64,000 nucleotides of DNA from an uncultured candidate division WPS-2 bacterium (GCA_937927945.1 CALEYW010000082.1:62001-126000), one strand, 5' to 3'. Positions 25,158-34,683 are shown, numbered from the stretch's first letter. Translations and numbers: made by a program. Notes: generated from the letters alone by a model not told the origin.

Positions 25158-27364
25158 GACAGCGGCTCCAGCGCGAAGTTCACGTCTTGCATCAAGCCCG
25201 CGTCGAACAAGCCGTGGATGAGCCGTTCGAGACTGCGGGTGCTGTCGTAGCGACGATCGTCGTACGGCCGGACGGTGAGCGGGAGCGTCGTCGGGTCGAC
25301 GCGCAGCACGTGCTGGCCGGGATGGACCGAGGGGAACGTGAAGCGGCCGTATTTGTCGGTCAGGACCGAGGAGCCGTCCTCCATGTAGATCCGCACGTTG
25401 GAGACGCCGCTGTCGCCTTCGCGGAACCGGCCCGTGCCGCGCGCGTCGACGAACACGCGGCCCGTGATCACGATGCGGTTTCCGAGCGCGCCCGGCACGA
25501 CCTGCGTCTCCGCGGTCGCCGATGCACCGACATGCGTCGCGCCGGCGAGCGCGTCGACGTCGACGACGTTGACCAGCGACGCGTTCTCCGTCACGTTCGG
25601 CATGACGACGCATGCGTAGGTGATCGTGTGCGACATGGTCAGGTTCGCGAACGTCCAGGTGAGCGTGCGGCCGACGCGTACCGGTTCGAGGGGAACGTTG
25701 TCGACGCGCGACGTGCCGGGCGCGTAGGCGACGCCGGCAGGCAGCGTGTCGACGACCTTGGTCGCGCCCAGCGCCGGACCGCCCGAAGCGACCTGCACCG
25801 TGTAGACGAGCTTGTCGCCGCCCGACGCGACGTCGCGATCGACGGTCTTCGTCACCGCGACGGGATGCGGCGCGAAGAGCGGCAAGTTGCCGAGCAGCCC
25901 GAACACGTTCGAGAGCGAGACGCTGTTCGCGGTGAGCACGAACCCGCCGGGGACGGCGAGCATCTGCTGGTCCAGCTCCTGCAGCGTCGCATTGTACAGC
26001 AGACCCGACGCATCGGGGCTGATGGTGACCTGGATGTTGCGGTTACGAAAGCCGGGCGCCGTGATGGCGAGATCGTAGGCGGCGGGTCGCGCCGTTGTCC
26101 CGAGCTGACTTTGATCGAAGACGAAGCTGTACGCGCCGTCGGCGCCGGTGACGAAGCCGTTGACGTTCGCATTGTTCGGAGGCAGGCCCGTGGCGGGGAC
26201 GCCGATCAATTGCTGCTGCGGCGAGCGAGTGAGCGCGGAGCCTTCGAGCACGTGCGGCAGCGCGATCGGCTTCTTCGTCACCGGATCGAGCAGCGTCAGC
26301 ACCGCGCCCGTCACCGGCAAGCTCGCGCCGGCGTACCCGTCGTACGCGATGTTCGCGATTCCGATGAGCACGCTGGCCGGCGTCGTGGCGACTTGCGCGA
26401 TCCCGTCGGCCTGCATCGTCGCGATGTTGACGAAGGACGCGCCGGCGATGTTCCCGCCCAGGACGGTCGCATCGAACGCGAGGATGTCGGTCGCGCCGAT
26501 CGGGAGCGTTCCGATCTTCACGGTCAGCACTTGGCCGTTCAGCGTTGCGCTCGAGGCGACGCTGACGCCGTTCAGCGACACGGACTGCGGCAGCGCGGTC
26601 AGTCCCGGCGGGACGTTGTCGGTCACGACGACGTTGGTCGCCGGCGAGCCGCCGTAGTTCTTGAACGAGATCTCGTAGTTCACGGTCTCGCCCGGCGCTC
26701 CGGAATGCGTGCGCACGTGGTCGACCAGTTTGGTGACGAGGGTCGATGGGCCGGCCGGCCCGGCTATCGACGCCGCCGCTTGGGTGATTGCCCATTCGCG
26801 TCCGTTGTCGGTGACCAGACCGTTGGCGGACGTCGGGTTCGTCGAACGCGCCGTCACGGTGACGGGGAAGGTCGTGCCGACCGCTGCGCCGGCGGTCGTG
26901 ATGACGAGCTGGACCCGAATCGAGCCGCCCGGCGGGATCGTCGGAGAGGTCGTCGAGCCGACGGTGACGGGGACGATGCCCGCCGAGGTGAGGTATCCGA
27001 TCGAGGCGATGGTTCCGGCTCCGCTCGCCGCCGCGACGATCGTGTACGCATCGGGAGCGTTGCCGGCGTTGGTGACGGTGAAGACACGGGTGATCGGCGT
27101 TCCGAGGGGATAGCCTTCGGCCGCGGCGTCGACCGCCGGTTCCTTCGGCGTGACGACGATCGCGCCGACTTGCGCGACCGTCGCAACCACCGGATTCGAT
27201 TGCGTTCCGTACCCGTGTCCGCCCGGATCGTTGTAGGTCGCGGTCACCGTGTTGGTGATGACCGTGCCGGCGGGAGTAGCCTCGCCGCTCGCTGCCGCGA
27301 TTGCGAACAGCGATACTGCGAGACCCATCGTGCACCCGAGGCGCCCGACCACTCCCAACGGCAT
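25154..27364 (-). CDS. Secreted DUF11/SdrD-type repeat protein, 736 aa
   Basis: The product is 736 residues with signal peptide GLAVSLFAIAAASGEATPA. The opening domain begins GTVITNTVTATYNDPGGHGY, shared almost word for word with the next upstream gene (GTTITNTATATYTDGTNPYT). At least two DUF11 Ig-like domains follow: VNYEISFKNYGGSPATNVVV with VTDNVPPGLTALPQSV, and DKLVYTVQVASGGPALGATK with VDTLPAGVAYAPG. The C-terminus is an SdrD/CnaB-like module (RVFVDARGTGRFREGDSGVS ... YGRFTFPSVHPGQHVLRVDP). DUF11 proteins are secreted or cell-surface proteins of unknown biochemical role. The ATG at 27364 follows the previous stop by 6 bp, and the gene's own stop overlaps the barrel gene. Confidence 0.75.
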   Translation of the reverse strand: MPLGVVGRLGCTMGLAVSLFAIAAASGEATPAGTVITNTVTATYNDPGGHGYGTQSNPVVATVAQVGAIVVTPKEPAVDAAAEGYPLGTPITRVFTVTNAGNAPDAYTIVAAASGAGTIASIGYLTSAGIVPVTVGSTTSPTIPPGGSIRVQLVITTAGAAVGTTFPVTVTARSTNPTSANGLVTDNGREWAITQAAASIAGPAGPSTLVTKLVDHVRTHSGAPGETVNYEISFKNYGGSPATNVVVTDNVPPGLTALPQSVSLNGVSVASSATLNGQVLTVKIGTLPIGATDILAFDATVLGGNIAGASFVNIATMQADGIAQVATTPASVLIGIANIAYDGYAGASLPVTGAVLTLLDPVTKKPIALPHVLEGSALTRSPQQQLIGVPATGLPPNNANVNGFVTGADGAYSFVFDQSQLGTTARPAAYDLAITAPGFRNRNIQVTISPDASGLLYNATLQELDQQMLAVPGGFVLTANSVSLSNVFGLLGNLPLFAPHPVAVTKTVDRDVASGGDKLVYTVQVASGGPALGATKVVDTLPAGVAYAPGTSRVDNVPLEPVRVGRTLTWTFANLTMSHTITYACVVMPNVTENASLVNVVDVDALAGATHVGASATAETQVVPGALGNRIVITGRVFVDARGTGRFREGDSGVSNVRIYMEDGSSVLTDKYGRFTFPSVHPGQHVLRVDPTTLPLTVRPYDDRRYDSTRSLERLIHGLFDAGLMQDVNFALEPLS

Positions 27365-27370
27365 TGAGTG

Positions 27371-29686
27371 TTAGTTGATCTGGACTTTGAAGACCACGTT
27401 CCCCGTCGCACCGGCCACGAGGGACGCGATGGTATCGGTGAACTTGCTCGATCCGGCCGCCCCCGGACCCGGGTTGTATCCGCCGAGCGTCCCGCCCGTC
27501 GAATCGACCGGGGCCGCAAAGAGCCCGCCGGAGTTCGCCGCCCAGTTGTTCGTGTAGGCGACGCTGTTGGTACTGCCCGAACCCGCGCCGTCTTCGGTGA
27601 TCACGATCGTCGACGCGTTGAGCGAGACGTTGTTGGCTCCGCCCGACGGTGCGACGTTGAGGTAGGTCACCGTGTAGCGTACGCAGTCACCGGGGTTGGC
27701 GACGACGGCGTTATTGGTGTAGACCGTCGCGGTCGCGCAGGGCTGCCCGGCCGCGACGTCTTGCGTCTTCGTCATCTTGACGAAGCCGCCCACGAAGAAC
27801 TCGTCGTTGGTGAAGTTGTTCGTGTTGCCCGACCCGTCGTTGGTCGACGTCGCCTTGACCGCCACGCCGTACGGCGTGAAGACGCTGAAGACGGTCGCGC
27901 CTACCGGTGGGGTCATCACCGTCTGATAGTTCTGCGTGCCGCCCGAGGGAACGCAGACGCTGGTGACGACCGTTCCGGCTGCGACCGCCGAACAGCCGCC
28001 GCTCGCGGCTTGACCGACGCTCTTGAAGGTGGCGGTCCAGCCGGCGGGCAGCGCGTTGCCGCTCAGGTCCGCCGAGAGCACCGACGTCGTCAGGTTGTAC
28101 GTGTCGAACTGGTTCGACGAGTTGCTGATCGTGTTGGTGAAGGTGATCGCCGCCGAAGCGCCCGGCACCGAGATCGTCGAACCGTTCGCTGCTGCGCTGT
28201 AAGTTGCCGGAACGTACGAGGCCGCGGTGTAGTCGTCGTTGTTGTTCGTCCCGCCGACGGCACCCGGGAAGCCGCTCGGGCCGTTCAGCACGGCGAAGCT
28301 GCCCGGCGCGGCCGCCGAGTTGATGAAGCCCGAGCCGGTCAGGCTGCCGTTGGCATTGCCAATCGCCGTGCTCGAGGCACTGGTACCGGGGTTGCCCGTG
28401 TTCGCCGTCGTGAACGGGGTGACGCCCGGGCCTTCGATGTAGCCCGCGTTGTCACCGTAGAGCGAGTTCGCGACGTTGGTCGTCGCGTTCGCGTTCGCCG
28501 CGCCGCTCGCTGTCGAGCCGTTCACCACGAAGGTGAACGACAGGCTCGCCGCGGCAGCGGTCACGCTGTTCTGCGAGGAGCCGGGATTGGTGCCGAACGA
28601 TGCGCCGCCTTGCGAGTGCAGGGCCGCGGACGGAACGAACACGCCGACGTACACCGCACCCACCGTCGAGGTCGTCCAGGTGACGCCGTCGGTGGAGTAG
28701 ATGAACGTTGCGCCGGCCGGCTGCGTCACAAAGGCCGGCGTGCCGCTCAGCGTGAGGTTCGTTCCGGCCGGGAACTGCGGCACGTGGTCGGTGAAGATCA
28801 AACCGGGCCCGGTGATGCCGGCGCCCGCCGGAAGACCGTTCCGCACGACCGGGAACGCGTCGCGCGCGCCGCCGTCGTTGAAGCGCACGGTGTAGGTGAT
28901 CGTCGGCACGAGCGGCGTTCCGCCGACGACGGCCAGCTTCTGGACGTCGATGCGCGCGTCTTGCGTCACCGCGTCGTTGTATTGTCCGACGACGGTCGAT
29001 GAGGTCGCTGCCGGTGCCGTACCGGCGATCGGTTGGGTGATGTCCGGCGTCAACAGCGTCGTGATCGTGCCGGTGGCGACGTTGGTCGCCGTGTACTGGA
29101 CGCCGATCGTGATCTGGTTGGCGCCGACCGGTGCTCCGACGGCTTGCGGGACCGTGAAGGGGCCGCCCGCGTTCCCGGTCGCCAAGTAGTTATTGACTGC
29201 GGCGACCGTCGTGAGCGTCTGCGTGGGCTGACCCGGAACGTTGACGATGAAGTTGTTGAAGGTACCGTTCCCGGCGGTGACGCCGTCCGCGCTGCCGAGC
29301 GCACCCGTCAGCTGGAAGAAGCCGGGACCGTTTCCGACGTTGGTGAGGGTGTAGGTGTCGGTGACCTGCTGGGCCGGGCTGACCGGGTTGTTGCCCGGCG
29401 TTCCCTGCGGCGGCGCGATCGTCAGCGCCGGAACGTTCTGCACGGTCGTCGTGACGGTGTTCGATTGCGACGTGTACGGGTTCGTACCGTCGGTGTAGGT
29501 GGCGGTGGCGGTGTTGGTGATCGTCGTGCCGCTGGCGGTCGCCGCGTTCGCGGGAGCTCCGGAGGCCATCACCAGGCCGAACGCCACGGGGGCGACCAAT
29601 GCGGCGCACGCGCGCAGCAGCGCCTGCGCGTGCGAAAGCATCGAGCCGGATATCCCTTCCTGGGATGAAGACGAGGTGCCCGTCAT
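27371..29686 (-). CDS. Secreted DUF11-type repeat protein, 771 aa
   Basis: The product is 771 residues starting at the ATG at 29686, in an ATGA overlap with the first operon gene; a second Met at 29641 lies right before the signal peptide (LLRACAALVAPVAFGLVMAS). After cleavage near NAATA, the domain TTITNTATATYTDGTNPYTS is the same module that opens the following gene. Further DUF11-like segments include QQVTDTYTLTNVGNGPGFFQ and PTITYTVRFNDGGARDAFPV, and the chain ends in VAGATGNVVFKVQIN. Ser, Thr, Asn, Gly and Ala dominate and charged residues are scarce. Likely an extracellular or outer-surface protein; no catalytic motif was seen. Confidence 0.72.
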   Translation of the reverse strand: MTGTSSSSQEGISGSMLSHAQALLRACAALVAPVAFGLVMASGAPANAATASGTTITNTATATYTDGTNPYTSQSNTVTTTVQNVPALTIAPPQGTPGNNPVSPAQQVTDTYTLTNVGNGPGFFQLTGALGSADGVTAGNGTFNNFIVNVPGQPTQTLTTVAAVNNYLATGNAGGPFTVPQAVGAPVGANQITIGVQYTATNVATGTITTLLTPDITQPIAGTAPAATSSTVVGQYNDAVTQDARIDVQKLAVVGGTPLVPTITYTVRFNDGGARDAFPVVRNGLPAGAGITGPGLIFTDHVPQFPAGTNLTLSGTPAFVTQPAGATFIYSTDGVTWTTSTVGAVYVGVFVPSAALHSQGGASFGTNPGSSQNSVTAAAASLSFTFVVNGSTASGAANANATTNVANSLYGDNAGYIEGPGVTPFTTANTGNPGTSASSTAIGNANGSLTGSGFINSAAAPGSFAVLNGPSGFPGAVGGTNNNDDYTAASYVPATYSAAANGSTISVPGASAAITFTNTISNSSNQFDTYNLTTSVLSADLSGNALPAGWTATFKSVGQAASGGCSAVAAGTVVTSVCVPSGGTQNYQTVMTPPVGATVFSVFTPYGVAVKATSTNDGSGNTNNFTNDEFFVGGFVKMTKTQDVAAGQPCATATVYTNNAVVANPGDCVRYTVTYLNVAPSGGANNVSLNASTIVITEDGAGSGSTNSVAYTNNWAANSGGLFAAPVDSTGGTLGGYNPGPGAAGSSKFTDTIASLVAGATGNVVFKVQIN

Positions 29687-30195
29687 TTGACGCGCACCTC
29701 GTAGGTGTATTGCAGCGTTCCGTGCGGTGCTATCGCACCGTCGTTGATGAAGCGGACCGTCGTGTAGAGTGAGGGATCGGCCTTCTTCACAACGGTGGTT
29801 CCGTTCGGCCCCTTGACCGTGACGGTCGGACTCGTCGACCACGTCTTGCCGCCGTCGAGCGAAAACTCGGCGTGCGCGCGGGGTGCCTTCGCCGAACCTT
29901 CGACGTAGGCGGTTCCGGCCGGGATCTTGCCGACCGTTTTGAATTGCAGCGCGGGCGCGTTGCCCGCGTTCGTCGCCGCGATGCCGTACTCGAGCTCGTC
30001 GCCGGGCTTGAGCGCAACGCCTTGGGTCAGGGTGAGCTTGAGCCCACCGGCCGCGGTATGGATCACCAGCGAGCCGGTCAACCTGAGCGTTACATTCGGC
30101 CGCGATTTGGTCTGAGAGGAATTCGACTCCGCGAGCGCGATCCCGGGAAGGGCTAGCGCAAGAACGACGAGCGACGCCCCCGCAAGGTTACGCAT
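29683..30195 (-). CDS. Small secreted DUF11-like protein, first gene of the surface operon
   Basis: The product is 170 residues with signal peptide ASLVVLALALPGIALA. The mature part is one Ig-like domain of the DUF11 kind: GVALKPGDELEYGIAATNAG, then LQFKTVGKIPAGTAYVEGS and HGTLQYTYEVRVK. The ATG at 30195 has GAGG 8 nt upstream. Promoter and possible operator lie in the 190 bp before it. Its stop overlaps the next gene as ATGA, so five genes down to 19288 form one tightly coupled transcription unit. Confidence 0.7.
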   Translation of the reverse strand: MRNLAGASLVVLALALPGIALAESNSSQTKSRPNVTLRLTGSLVIHTAAGGLKLTLTQGVALKPGDELEYGIAATNAGNAPALQFKTVGKIPAGTAYVEGSAKAPRAHAEFSLDGGKTWSTSPTVTVKGPNGTTVVKKADPSLYTTVRFINDGAIAPHGTLQYTYEVRVK

Positions 30196-30283
30196 CAGGA
30201 TACCTCAAGACGTGCAGAACACCGCCGGCGCAAAAAACGCGCAGACGGGCAGGCTCATCCTATCAAGTACCCGACCTTAGGGA

Positions 30284-30294
30284 TACCTGAGGTA
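30284..30294. promoter_or_regulatory. Palindrome TACCTGAGGTA upstream of the surface operon
   Basis: This perfect 5+1+5 palindrome lies about 90 bp upstream of the first surface-operon start, and a related TACCTCA recurs at the ribosome-binding site near 30200. Its position suits an operator, but this is a guess from symmetry and place only. Confidence 0.25.
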
Positions 30295-30302
30295 CACAAA
30301 TA

Positions 30303-30326
30303 AAACGGCGTGCTTACACGCCGTTT
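30303..30326 (-). terminator. Intrinsic terminator of the TPR gene
   Basis: A perfect 10-bp stem (AAACGGCGTG / CACGCCGTTT) with loop CTTA is followed on the minus strand by TTTTATTTG. It sits 62 bp past the TPR gene stop and insulates the surface operon from readthrough. Confidence 0.8.
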
Positions 30327-30387
30327 ACATTGATACCACGCTCGCAGAAAAAGCGGCGCGAGGTGTTACGTTCGCCTTACGATGTCG

Positions 30388-31581
30388 CTACGACGGCGGC
30401 AGGAGGGCCAGTTCCGCCCGTGCGGCACGAGCGACGTCGGGCTCCTCCGAAGCGATCGCGCGTTGATACTCGGTGCGGGCCAGGCCGATCTTGCCCTGCA
30501 CGTTGTACGTGACCGCCAGCAGATAGTGCAGACGCCCGTCGTCGGCGGCCACGCTGATCCCCTTGATGAACGCCGCTTCGGCGAGCGGGAAGAAGCGGTG
30601 CTCGTTGTAGTCGTAACCCAGGTCGATGTACGCCTCGGGCCGCATCGGGTCCGAACGAATGGCGCGATTGTAGTACGCGACCGCGGTCTTCCAGTCGCCC
30701 GACATGTCGTATACGTAGCCGATGTCGACCAAGGCCTCGGTACCTTCGGGTCTCAGTACGAGCGCGCGGTCCAGGTACGGGCGCGCAGTGGCGGGGTCGC
30801 CCTTCTCCAGATAGGCCTCGCCGAGGTTGACCACCGCCGGGTAGAAGGACGCATCGTTCTTCAGGCACGCTTTCAGATGCGCGATGGCGGGATCGACCCG
30901 ATGCACGTCGACCAGCACGTTCGCGAGATCGAGTCGTGCCGTGCACGACCCCGGCCGGATCCCCACGACCCGGGTGAACGCTTCGAGGGCGGCGTCGTAT
31001 TCGCGCAACGAACGCCGCGCCTGACCGAGGTCGGTCCATGCGCCGGCATCGAACGGGGACTTCTCGGTGGCGTACTGCAGTTTCGCGATGTACTGCGGCA
31101 GATCGCCCGCGCGCTTGTGGATCATCACCAAGCCTGCGTAACCGGTGCGGCTCGGTAAGCTTCGCTGAAACTCGTAGATCGCGTCGCTCACGCGGTCTTG
31201 CGCGGCGTAGAGGGATCCGAGCCGGCTGTGCGTCTCCCGGTCGTCGGGTGAGAGGGCGACGATCGCCTTCCACACCTTCTCCGCCTTGGCATAGTCGGGG
31301 ACGCGAAAGTACAGATCGCCCAGAAGCCGGCCCGCGGCGGCGTCTTTGGGATGCTCGTCGACGTAGGGAGCGAGGCCGGCGATGGCGCCCTTCGTGTCGC
31401 CCGCGGCGACCTTCCCGCGCGCGATGTCGAGGAACGTAGCGGCATCGGGCGTCGCCGCGGCGGCGGGCGCCGCGCTCGCGGGCGCAGGCGCCGGGCTCGC
31501 GACCGGCATGACGGCAAGCGCCGGGGCCGTAAGGGATCCGGCGAGCACGAGAGCGGTGACGAGGTGACGCAATGGACGCAT
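30388..31581 (-). CDS. Secreted tetratricopeptide-repeat protein
   Basis: The product is 397 residues with signal peptide HLVTALVLAGSLTAPALA and an Ala/Pro linker (~25-50). Successive TPR helix pairs follow, e.g. AAGRLLGDLYFRVPDYAKAE, AGAWTDLGQARRSLREYDAA, PAVVNLGEAYLEKGDPATAR, EALVDIGYVYDMSGDWKTAV and PEAYIDLGYDYNEHRFFPLA. About nine repeats fill the protein. It is a periplasmic or surface scaffold with unknown partners. A strong terminator lies 62 bp downstream, so it is probably monocistronic. It diverges from fumarase. Confidence 0.82.
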   Translation of the reverse strand: MRPLRHLVTALVLAGSLTAPALAVMPVASPAPAPASAAPAAAATPDAATFLDIARGKVAAGDTKGAIAGLAPYVDEHPKDAAAGRLLGDLYFRVPDYAKAEKVWKAIVALSPDDRETHSRLGSLYAAQDRVSDAIYEFQRSLPSRTGYAGLVMIHKRAGDLPQYIAKLQYATEKSPFDAGAWTDLGQARRSLREYDAALEAFTRVVGIRPGSCTARLDLANVLVDVHRVDPAIAHLKACLKNDASFYPAVVNLGEAYLEKGDPATARPYLDRALVLRPEGTEALVDIGYVYDMSGDWKTAVAYYNRAIRSDPMRPEAYIDLGYDYNEHRFFPLAEAAFIKGISVAADDGRLHYLLAVTYNVQGKIGLARTEYQRAIASEEPDVARAARAELALLPPS

Positions 31582-31745
31582 GGGCGACGCTCCTTGCGAG
31601 ACTGGCGTTTTCCCAGTATACGGCTCGGTCGGCCCTGGGCCTAGGGCCGCTCCGCAAAAACTAGGACGACCAATCGGCCGGGCCAGTCGATGCGACCTTT
31701 CTCGCGGAGTGCCTCGGCATGCGGCCGCCGAAACGTCCGTTCGCT

Positions 31746-33176
31746 ATGGCCTCCACGCAGACGAACGGCTCCGCGACGCAGACCCGGGTCGAGACCGACT
31801 CGATGGGCAAAATCGACGTCCCCGCCGACAAATATTACGGCGCGCAATCAGCGCGCTCGCTCATCCACTTCGACATCGGCGACGACGCGACGCCGCGCGA
31901 CGTGATGCCGCGCGAGATCATTCGCGCGATGGCGGTCCTCAAAAAGGCTGCAGCGCTGGTCAATCGGGATCTCGGCAAACTCGACGAAGAGAAAACGAAG
32001 CTGATCGCGCAAGCGGCCGACGAGGTGATCGCCGGCAAGCTGCAGGATCATTTTCCGCTGCGCGTCTGGCAGACCGGGTCCGGGACCCAGACGAACATGA
32101 ACGTCAACGAGGTCATCTCGAACCGCGCGATCGAGATCGCCGGCGGCGAGATGGGCTCGAAGAAGCCGGTTCACCCCAACGACCACGTCAACATGTCGCA
32201 GTCCTCGAACGACACGTTCCCGACCGCGATGCACATGGCCGCGGCGGAAGCGATGGTCAAGCTGCTTCCCGCCGTCGAAGCGCTGCGCGATGCGCTCGAC
32301 GCGAAAGCGACGCAGTGGGCGAACATCGTCAAGGTCGGACGCACGCACCTGCAGGACGCCACGCCGCTGACGCTCGGCCAGGAGTTCTCCGGCTACGTCA
32401 GCCAGCTCGACCGTGATCTGAAACGCTGCCGTATCGCGCTCGACGATCTGTACGACCTCGCGATCGGGGGAACGGCCGTCGGCACGGGTCTCAACGCGCA
32501 TCCGGAATTCGCCGAGCGCGCCGCGAAGAAAATCGCCGAACTGACCGGGATGCCGTTCCGCTCGCATCCGAACAAATTCGCCGCGCTCGCCTCGCACGAC
32601 GAGGTCGTCTTCGCGTCGGGCGCGCTCAAGACGTTGGCCGCGTCGCTGATGAAGATCGCCAACGACGTTCGCTGGCTCGCCTCGGGTCCGCGCGCCGGCA
32701 TCGGTGAGCTGATCCTGCCGGAGAACGAGCCGGGTTCGTCGATCATGCCGGGCAAGGTGAACCCGACGCAATCGGAAGCGATGACGATGGTCTGCGTGCA
32801 GGTCTTCGGCAACGACGTCGCGATCGGTTTCGGCGGCTCGCAGGGCAACTTCGAGCTCAACGTCTTCAACCCGGTGATGATCTACAATTTTCTGCACTCG
32901 TGCCGGCTGCTGCAGGACGCCTGCACGATGTTCCGCGAGCACGCGGTCGAAGGGCTCGAAGCGAACGAGCCCGTGATCGCCAAGTATCTCGCCGAATCGC
33001 TGATGACCGTCACCGCGCTCACCCCGAAGATCGGCTACGACAAGTCGGCCGAGATCGCGAAGAAGGCCCATCACGACGGCAGCACGCTCAAGGCGGCCGC
33101 GCTGGCGCTCGGCTACATCAGCAGCGAAGACTTCGACGCGTTCGTCGTGCCCGCCGAGATGACCAAGCCGAAGTAA
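31746..33176 (+). CDS. fumC: Fumarate hydratase class II
   Basis: Class II fumarase interconverts fumarate and malate in the TCA cycle, in the cytoplasm, as a homotetramer without an iron-sulfur cluster. The product is 476 residues from the ATG at 31746; an in-frame ATG at 31719 would add nine. Family landmarks: WQTGSGTQTNMNVNEVI, HPNDHVNMSQSSNDTFPTAM, GRTHLQDATPLTLGQEFSGY, and the lyase signature GSSIMPGKVNPTQSEAM with its catalytic Ser loop. Being oxygen-stable, this form suits an aerobic, complex-I-based metabolism. It stands alone and is followed by a palindromic repeat. Confidence 0.97.
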   Translation: MASTQTNGSATQTRVETDSMGKIDVPADKYYGAQSARSLIHFDIGDDATPRDVMPREIIRAMAVLKKAAALVNRDLGKLDEEKTKLIAQAADEVIAGKLQDHFPLRVWQTGSGTQTNMNVNEVISNRAIEIAGGEMGSKKPVHPNDHVNMSQSSNDTFPTAMHMAAAEAMVKLLPAVEALRDALDAKATQWANIVKVGRTHLQDATPLTLGQEFSGYVSQLDRDLKRCRIALDDLYDLAIGGTAVGTGLNAHPEFAERAAKKIAELTGMPFRSHPNKFAALASHDEVVFASGALKTLAASLMKIANDVRWLASGPRAGIGELILPENEPGSSIMPGKVNPTQSEAMTMVCVQVFGNDVAIGFGGSQGNFELNVFNPVMIYNFLHSCRLLQDACTMFREHAVEGLEANEPVIAKYLAESLMTVTALTPKIGYDKSAEIAKKAHHDGSTLKAAALALGYISSEDFDAFVVPAEMTKPK

Positions 33177-33190
33177 CCCGACTCTCCCTT

Positions 33191-33239
33191 GTCACCCCGA
33201 GCCGCCATTCCGCTCACATGAAGAATGGCTCAGGGTGAC
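33191..33239. repeat. REP-like palindromic element after fumC
   Basis: Imperfect inverted repeat: GTCACCCCGAGCCGCCATTC pairs with GAATGGCTCAGGGTGAC around a 12-nt loop. No T-run follows, so it is not a standard terminator. Its words (CCCTGAGCC, GTCACCC) are common in dispersed bacterial palindromes. Confidence 0.6.
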
Positions 33240-33324
33240 CTCAAGTCTGGCTCGGCGGCGCGCGAGGAGTGACTTCGGGCTGACGAAAGGCTCGGGGCGG
33301 CGACGGGGCGTAAGGCGTCGTCAT

Positions 33325-33876
33325 ATGTTCGTGCGGCGCGTTCTCGCCGGCGTGCTCGTGGCCGGGCTCGCCGTCCCCACCCTCGCGGCCGCACCGCACA
33401 ACCGCAGCCCGAAGGCCGAAGCGCCGGCGGCTCCGCCGCCTGGGATGGGCACTCGGGTCTTCGCGCGCGCCGACGCACTGCCGGAACTCGCTCAGACCCC
33501 GCCATCGCCGCCGCCCTCGCCGGGGCCCTCGCTCTCGCCGGGGCCCTCGGGCGGGCCGTCCGCCGTTCCCGCGGCCGAGCTCGCCCTGCGCGCTCGGGCG
33601 GAGTTCGATGCTCACCGGGCGGGGAAGATCGATCGTTCGCACTACACCCCCGAGATGAACGCGGTCATCACCGACGCGCAGCTCGGGCGAGCCTCGACCG
33701 AACTCCAGAGCCTCGGCGCGGTGAAGAACTTCGCGCAGGTTCGACGGATAACGCACGGCGCGACGTCGATCTATGTCTTTCGGATCGAGTGTGAGAACGC
33801 GCCCGTCGTTGAAGAGACGATCGCCTGGAATGCCGCCGGGAAGGTCGACTACCTCTCGTTCGGCCCGGTTCGGTGA
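33325..33876 (+). CDS. Secreted protein of unknown function
   Basis: The product is 183 residues from the ATG at 33325, where a signal peptide begins (VRRVLAGVLVAGLAVPTLAA). A Pro/Ser-rich linker (PPSPPPSPGPSLSPGPS, about 58-75) leads to a ~100-residue alpha/beta domain: ALRARAEFDAHRAGKIDRSH, then NAVITDAQLGRASTELQSLG and YVFRIECENAPVVEETIAWN. This domain resembles small NTF2-like modules found beside periplasmic hydrolases, but the assignment is weak. Its stop overlaps the start of an alpha/beta hydrolase gene (GTGA), so the two are cotranslated. Confidence 0.6.
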   Translation: MFVRRVLAGVLVAGLAVPTLAAAPHNRSPKAEAPAAPPPGMGTRVFARADALPELAQTPPSPPPSPGPSLSPGPSGGPSAVPAAELALRARAEFDAHRAGKIDRSHYTPEMNAVITDAQLGRASTELQSLGAVKNFAQVRRITHGATSIYVFRIECENAPVVEETIAWNAAGKVDYLSFGPVR

Positions 33877-34670
33877 CCGCGGCCGACCCGCTCGACGCAT
33901 CGGCCACGGTCCCCGACGTCACCGTCTTCTTCCGCCGCTGGCGCGCGTGGAGCGACGCGGCGCGCAGCGAGTTCGTGCACGCGCGCGATCTGCGCTACGG
34001 CCCGACCGACGACGAGAGGCTGGACCTGTTCGTTCCGCACGCCGGCGCGCCGCTGGTCGTCTTTTTTCACGGCGGCTATTGGCGCCGGCTCCACAAGGAC
34101 GACATGACGTACGTCGCGCGCAGCCTCGCCGCGCACGGCATCGCGACGGCGGTCGTCAACTACGGTCTCGCGCCGGCGCTGACGCTCGAAGCGATCGTCG
34201 CGCAAGCGCGCCGGTCGGTCGCGTGGCTGCGCGCGAACGCCGCGGCGCACGGCGCGGATCCGAGCCGGATCGTCCTCGCGGGCCACTCCGCCGGCGGGCA
34301 CCTCGCGGCCATGTGCGCGGTCGATGCGCCGGCGGCCGCGCTCGTCACGCTCAGCGGTCTGCACGACGTGCGCGCGGTCGCGCGTTCGTTCGCCAACGCT
34401 TGGCTCACGCTGGACGAACCGCGCGCGGCAGCGCTCAGTCCGACACTGCTCGCGCCGGCGCAGCCGTGCGTCGTCTTCGCCTCGGCCGGCGAGCGCGAGA
34501 CGGACGCGTTCAAAGCGCAGGGAAGCGAGTTCGCCGAAGCCTGGCGCGCGCGAGGCTGCGACGCGACGTACGCGGACGGCCCGGGCGACGATCACTTCAC
34601 CATCTGCGATCGCCTCAACGATCCGGACGACGCGCTGATCGCCCGGATCGCCGCGCTCGCGAGAGCCTAG
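33873..34670 (+). CDS. Alpha/beta hydrolase, arylformamidase (kynurenine formamidase)-like
   Basis: The product is 265 residues. Key motifs: oxyanion-hole HGGYWRR (about 66-72), nucleophile elbow GHSAGG, and the late catalytic His in GDDHFTI. The HGGYW form is typical of the esterase/arylformamidase branch that hydrolyses N-formylkynurenine or small esters. No tryptophan-catabolic partner (dioxygenase, kynureninase) is nearby, so the substrate stays open. The GTG start overlaps the upstream stop. It converges with a solute-binding-protein gene. Confidence 0.8.
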   Translation: MTAADPLDASATVPDVTVFFRRWRAWSDAARSEFVHARDLRYGPTDDERLDLFVPHAGAPLVVFFHGGYWRRLHKDDMTYVARSLAAHGIATAVVNYGLAPALTLEAIVAQARRSVAWLRANAAAHGADPSRIVLAGHSAGGHLAAMCAVDAPAAALVTLSGLHDVRAVARSFANAWLTLDEPRAAALSPTLLAPAQPCVVFASAGERETDAFKAQGSEFAEAWRARGCDATYADGPGDDHFTICDRLNDPDDALIARIAALARA

Positions 34671-34683
34671 CGCACTCGAGCGG

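Noticed and set aside
33191..33239. Rho-independent terminator of fumC
   Set aside because: The hairpin is good but no T-run follows on either strand, so it is listed as a palindromic repeat.
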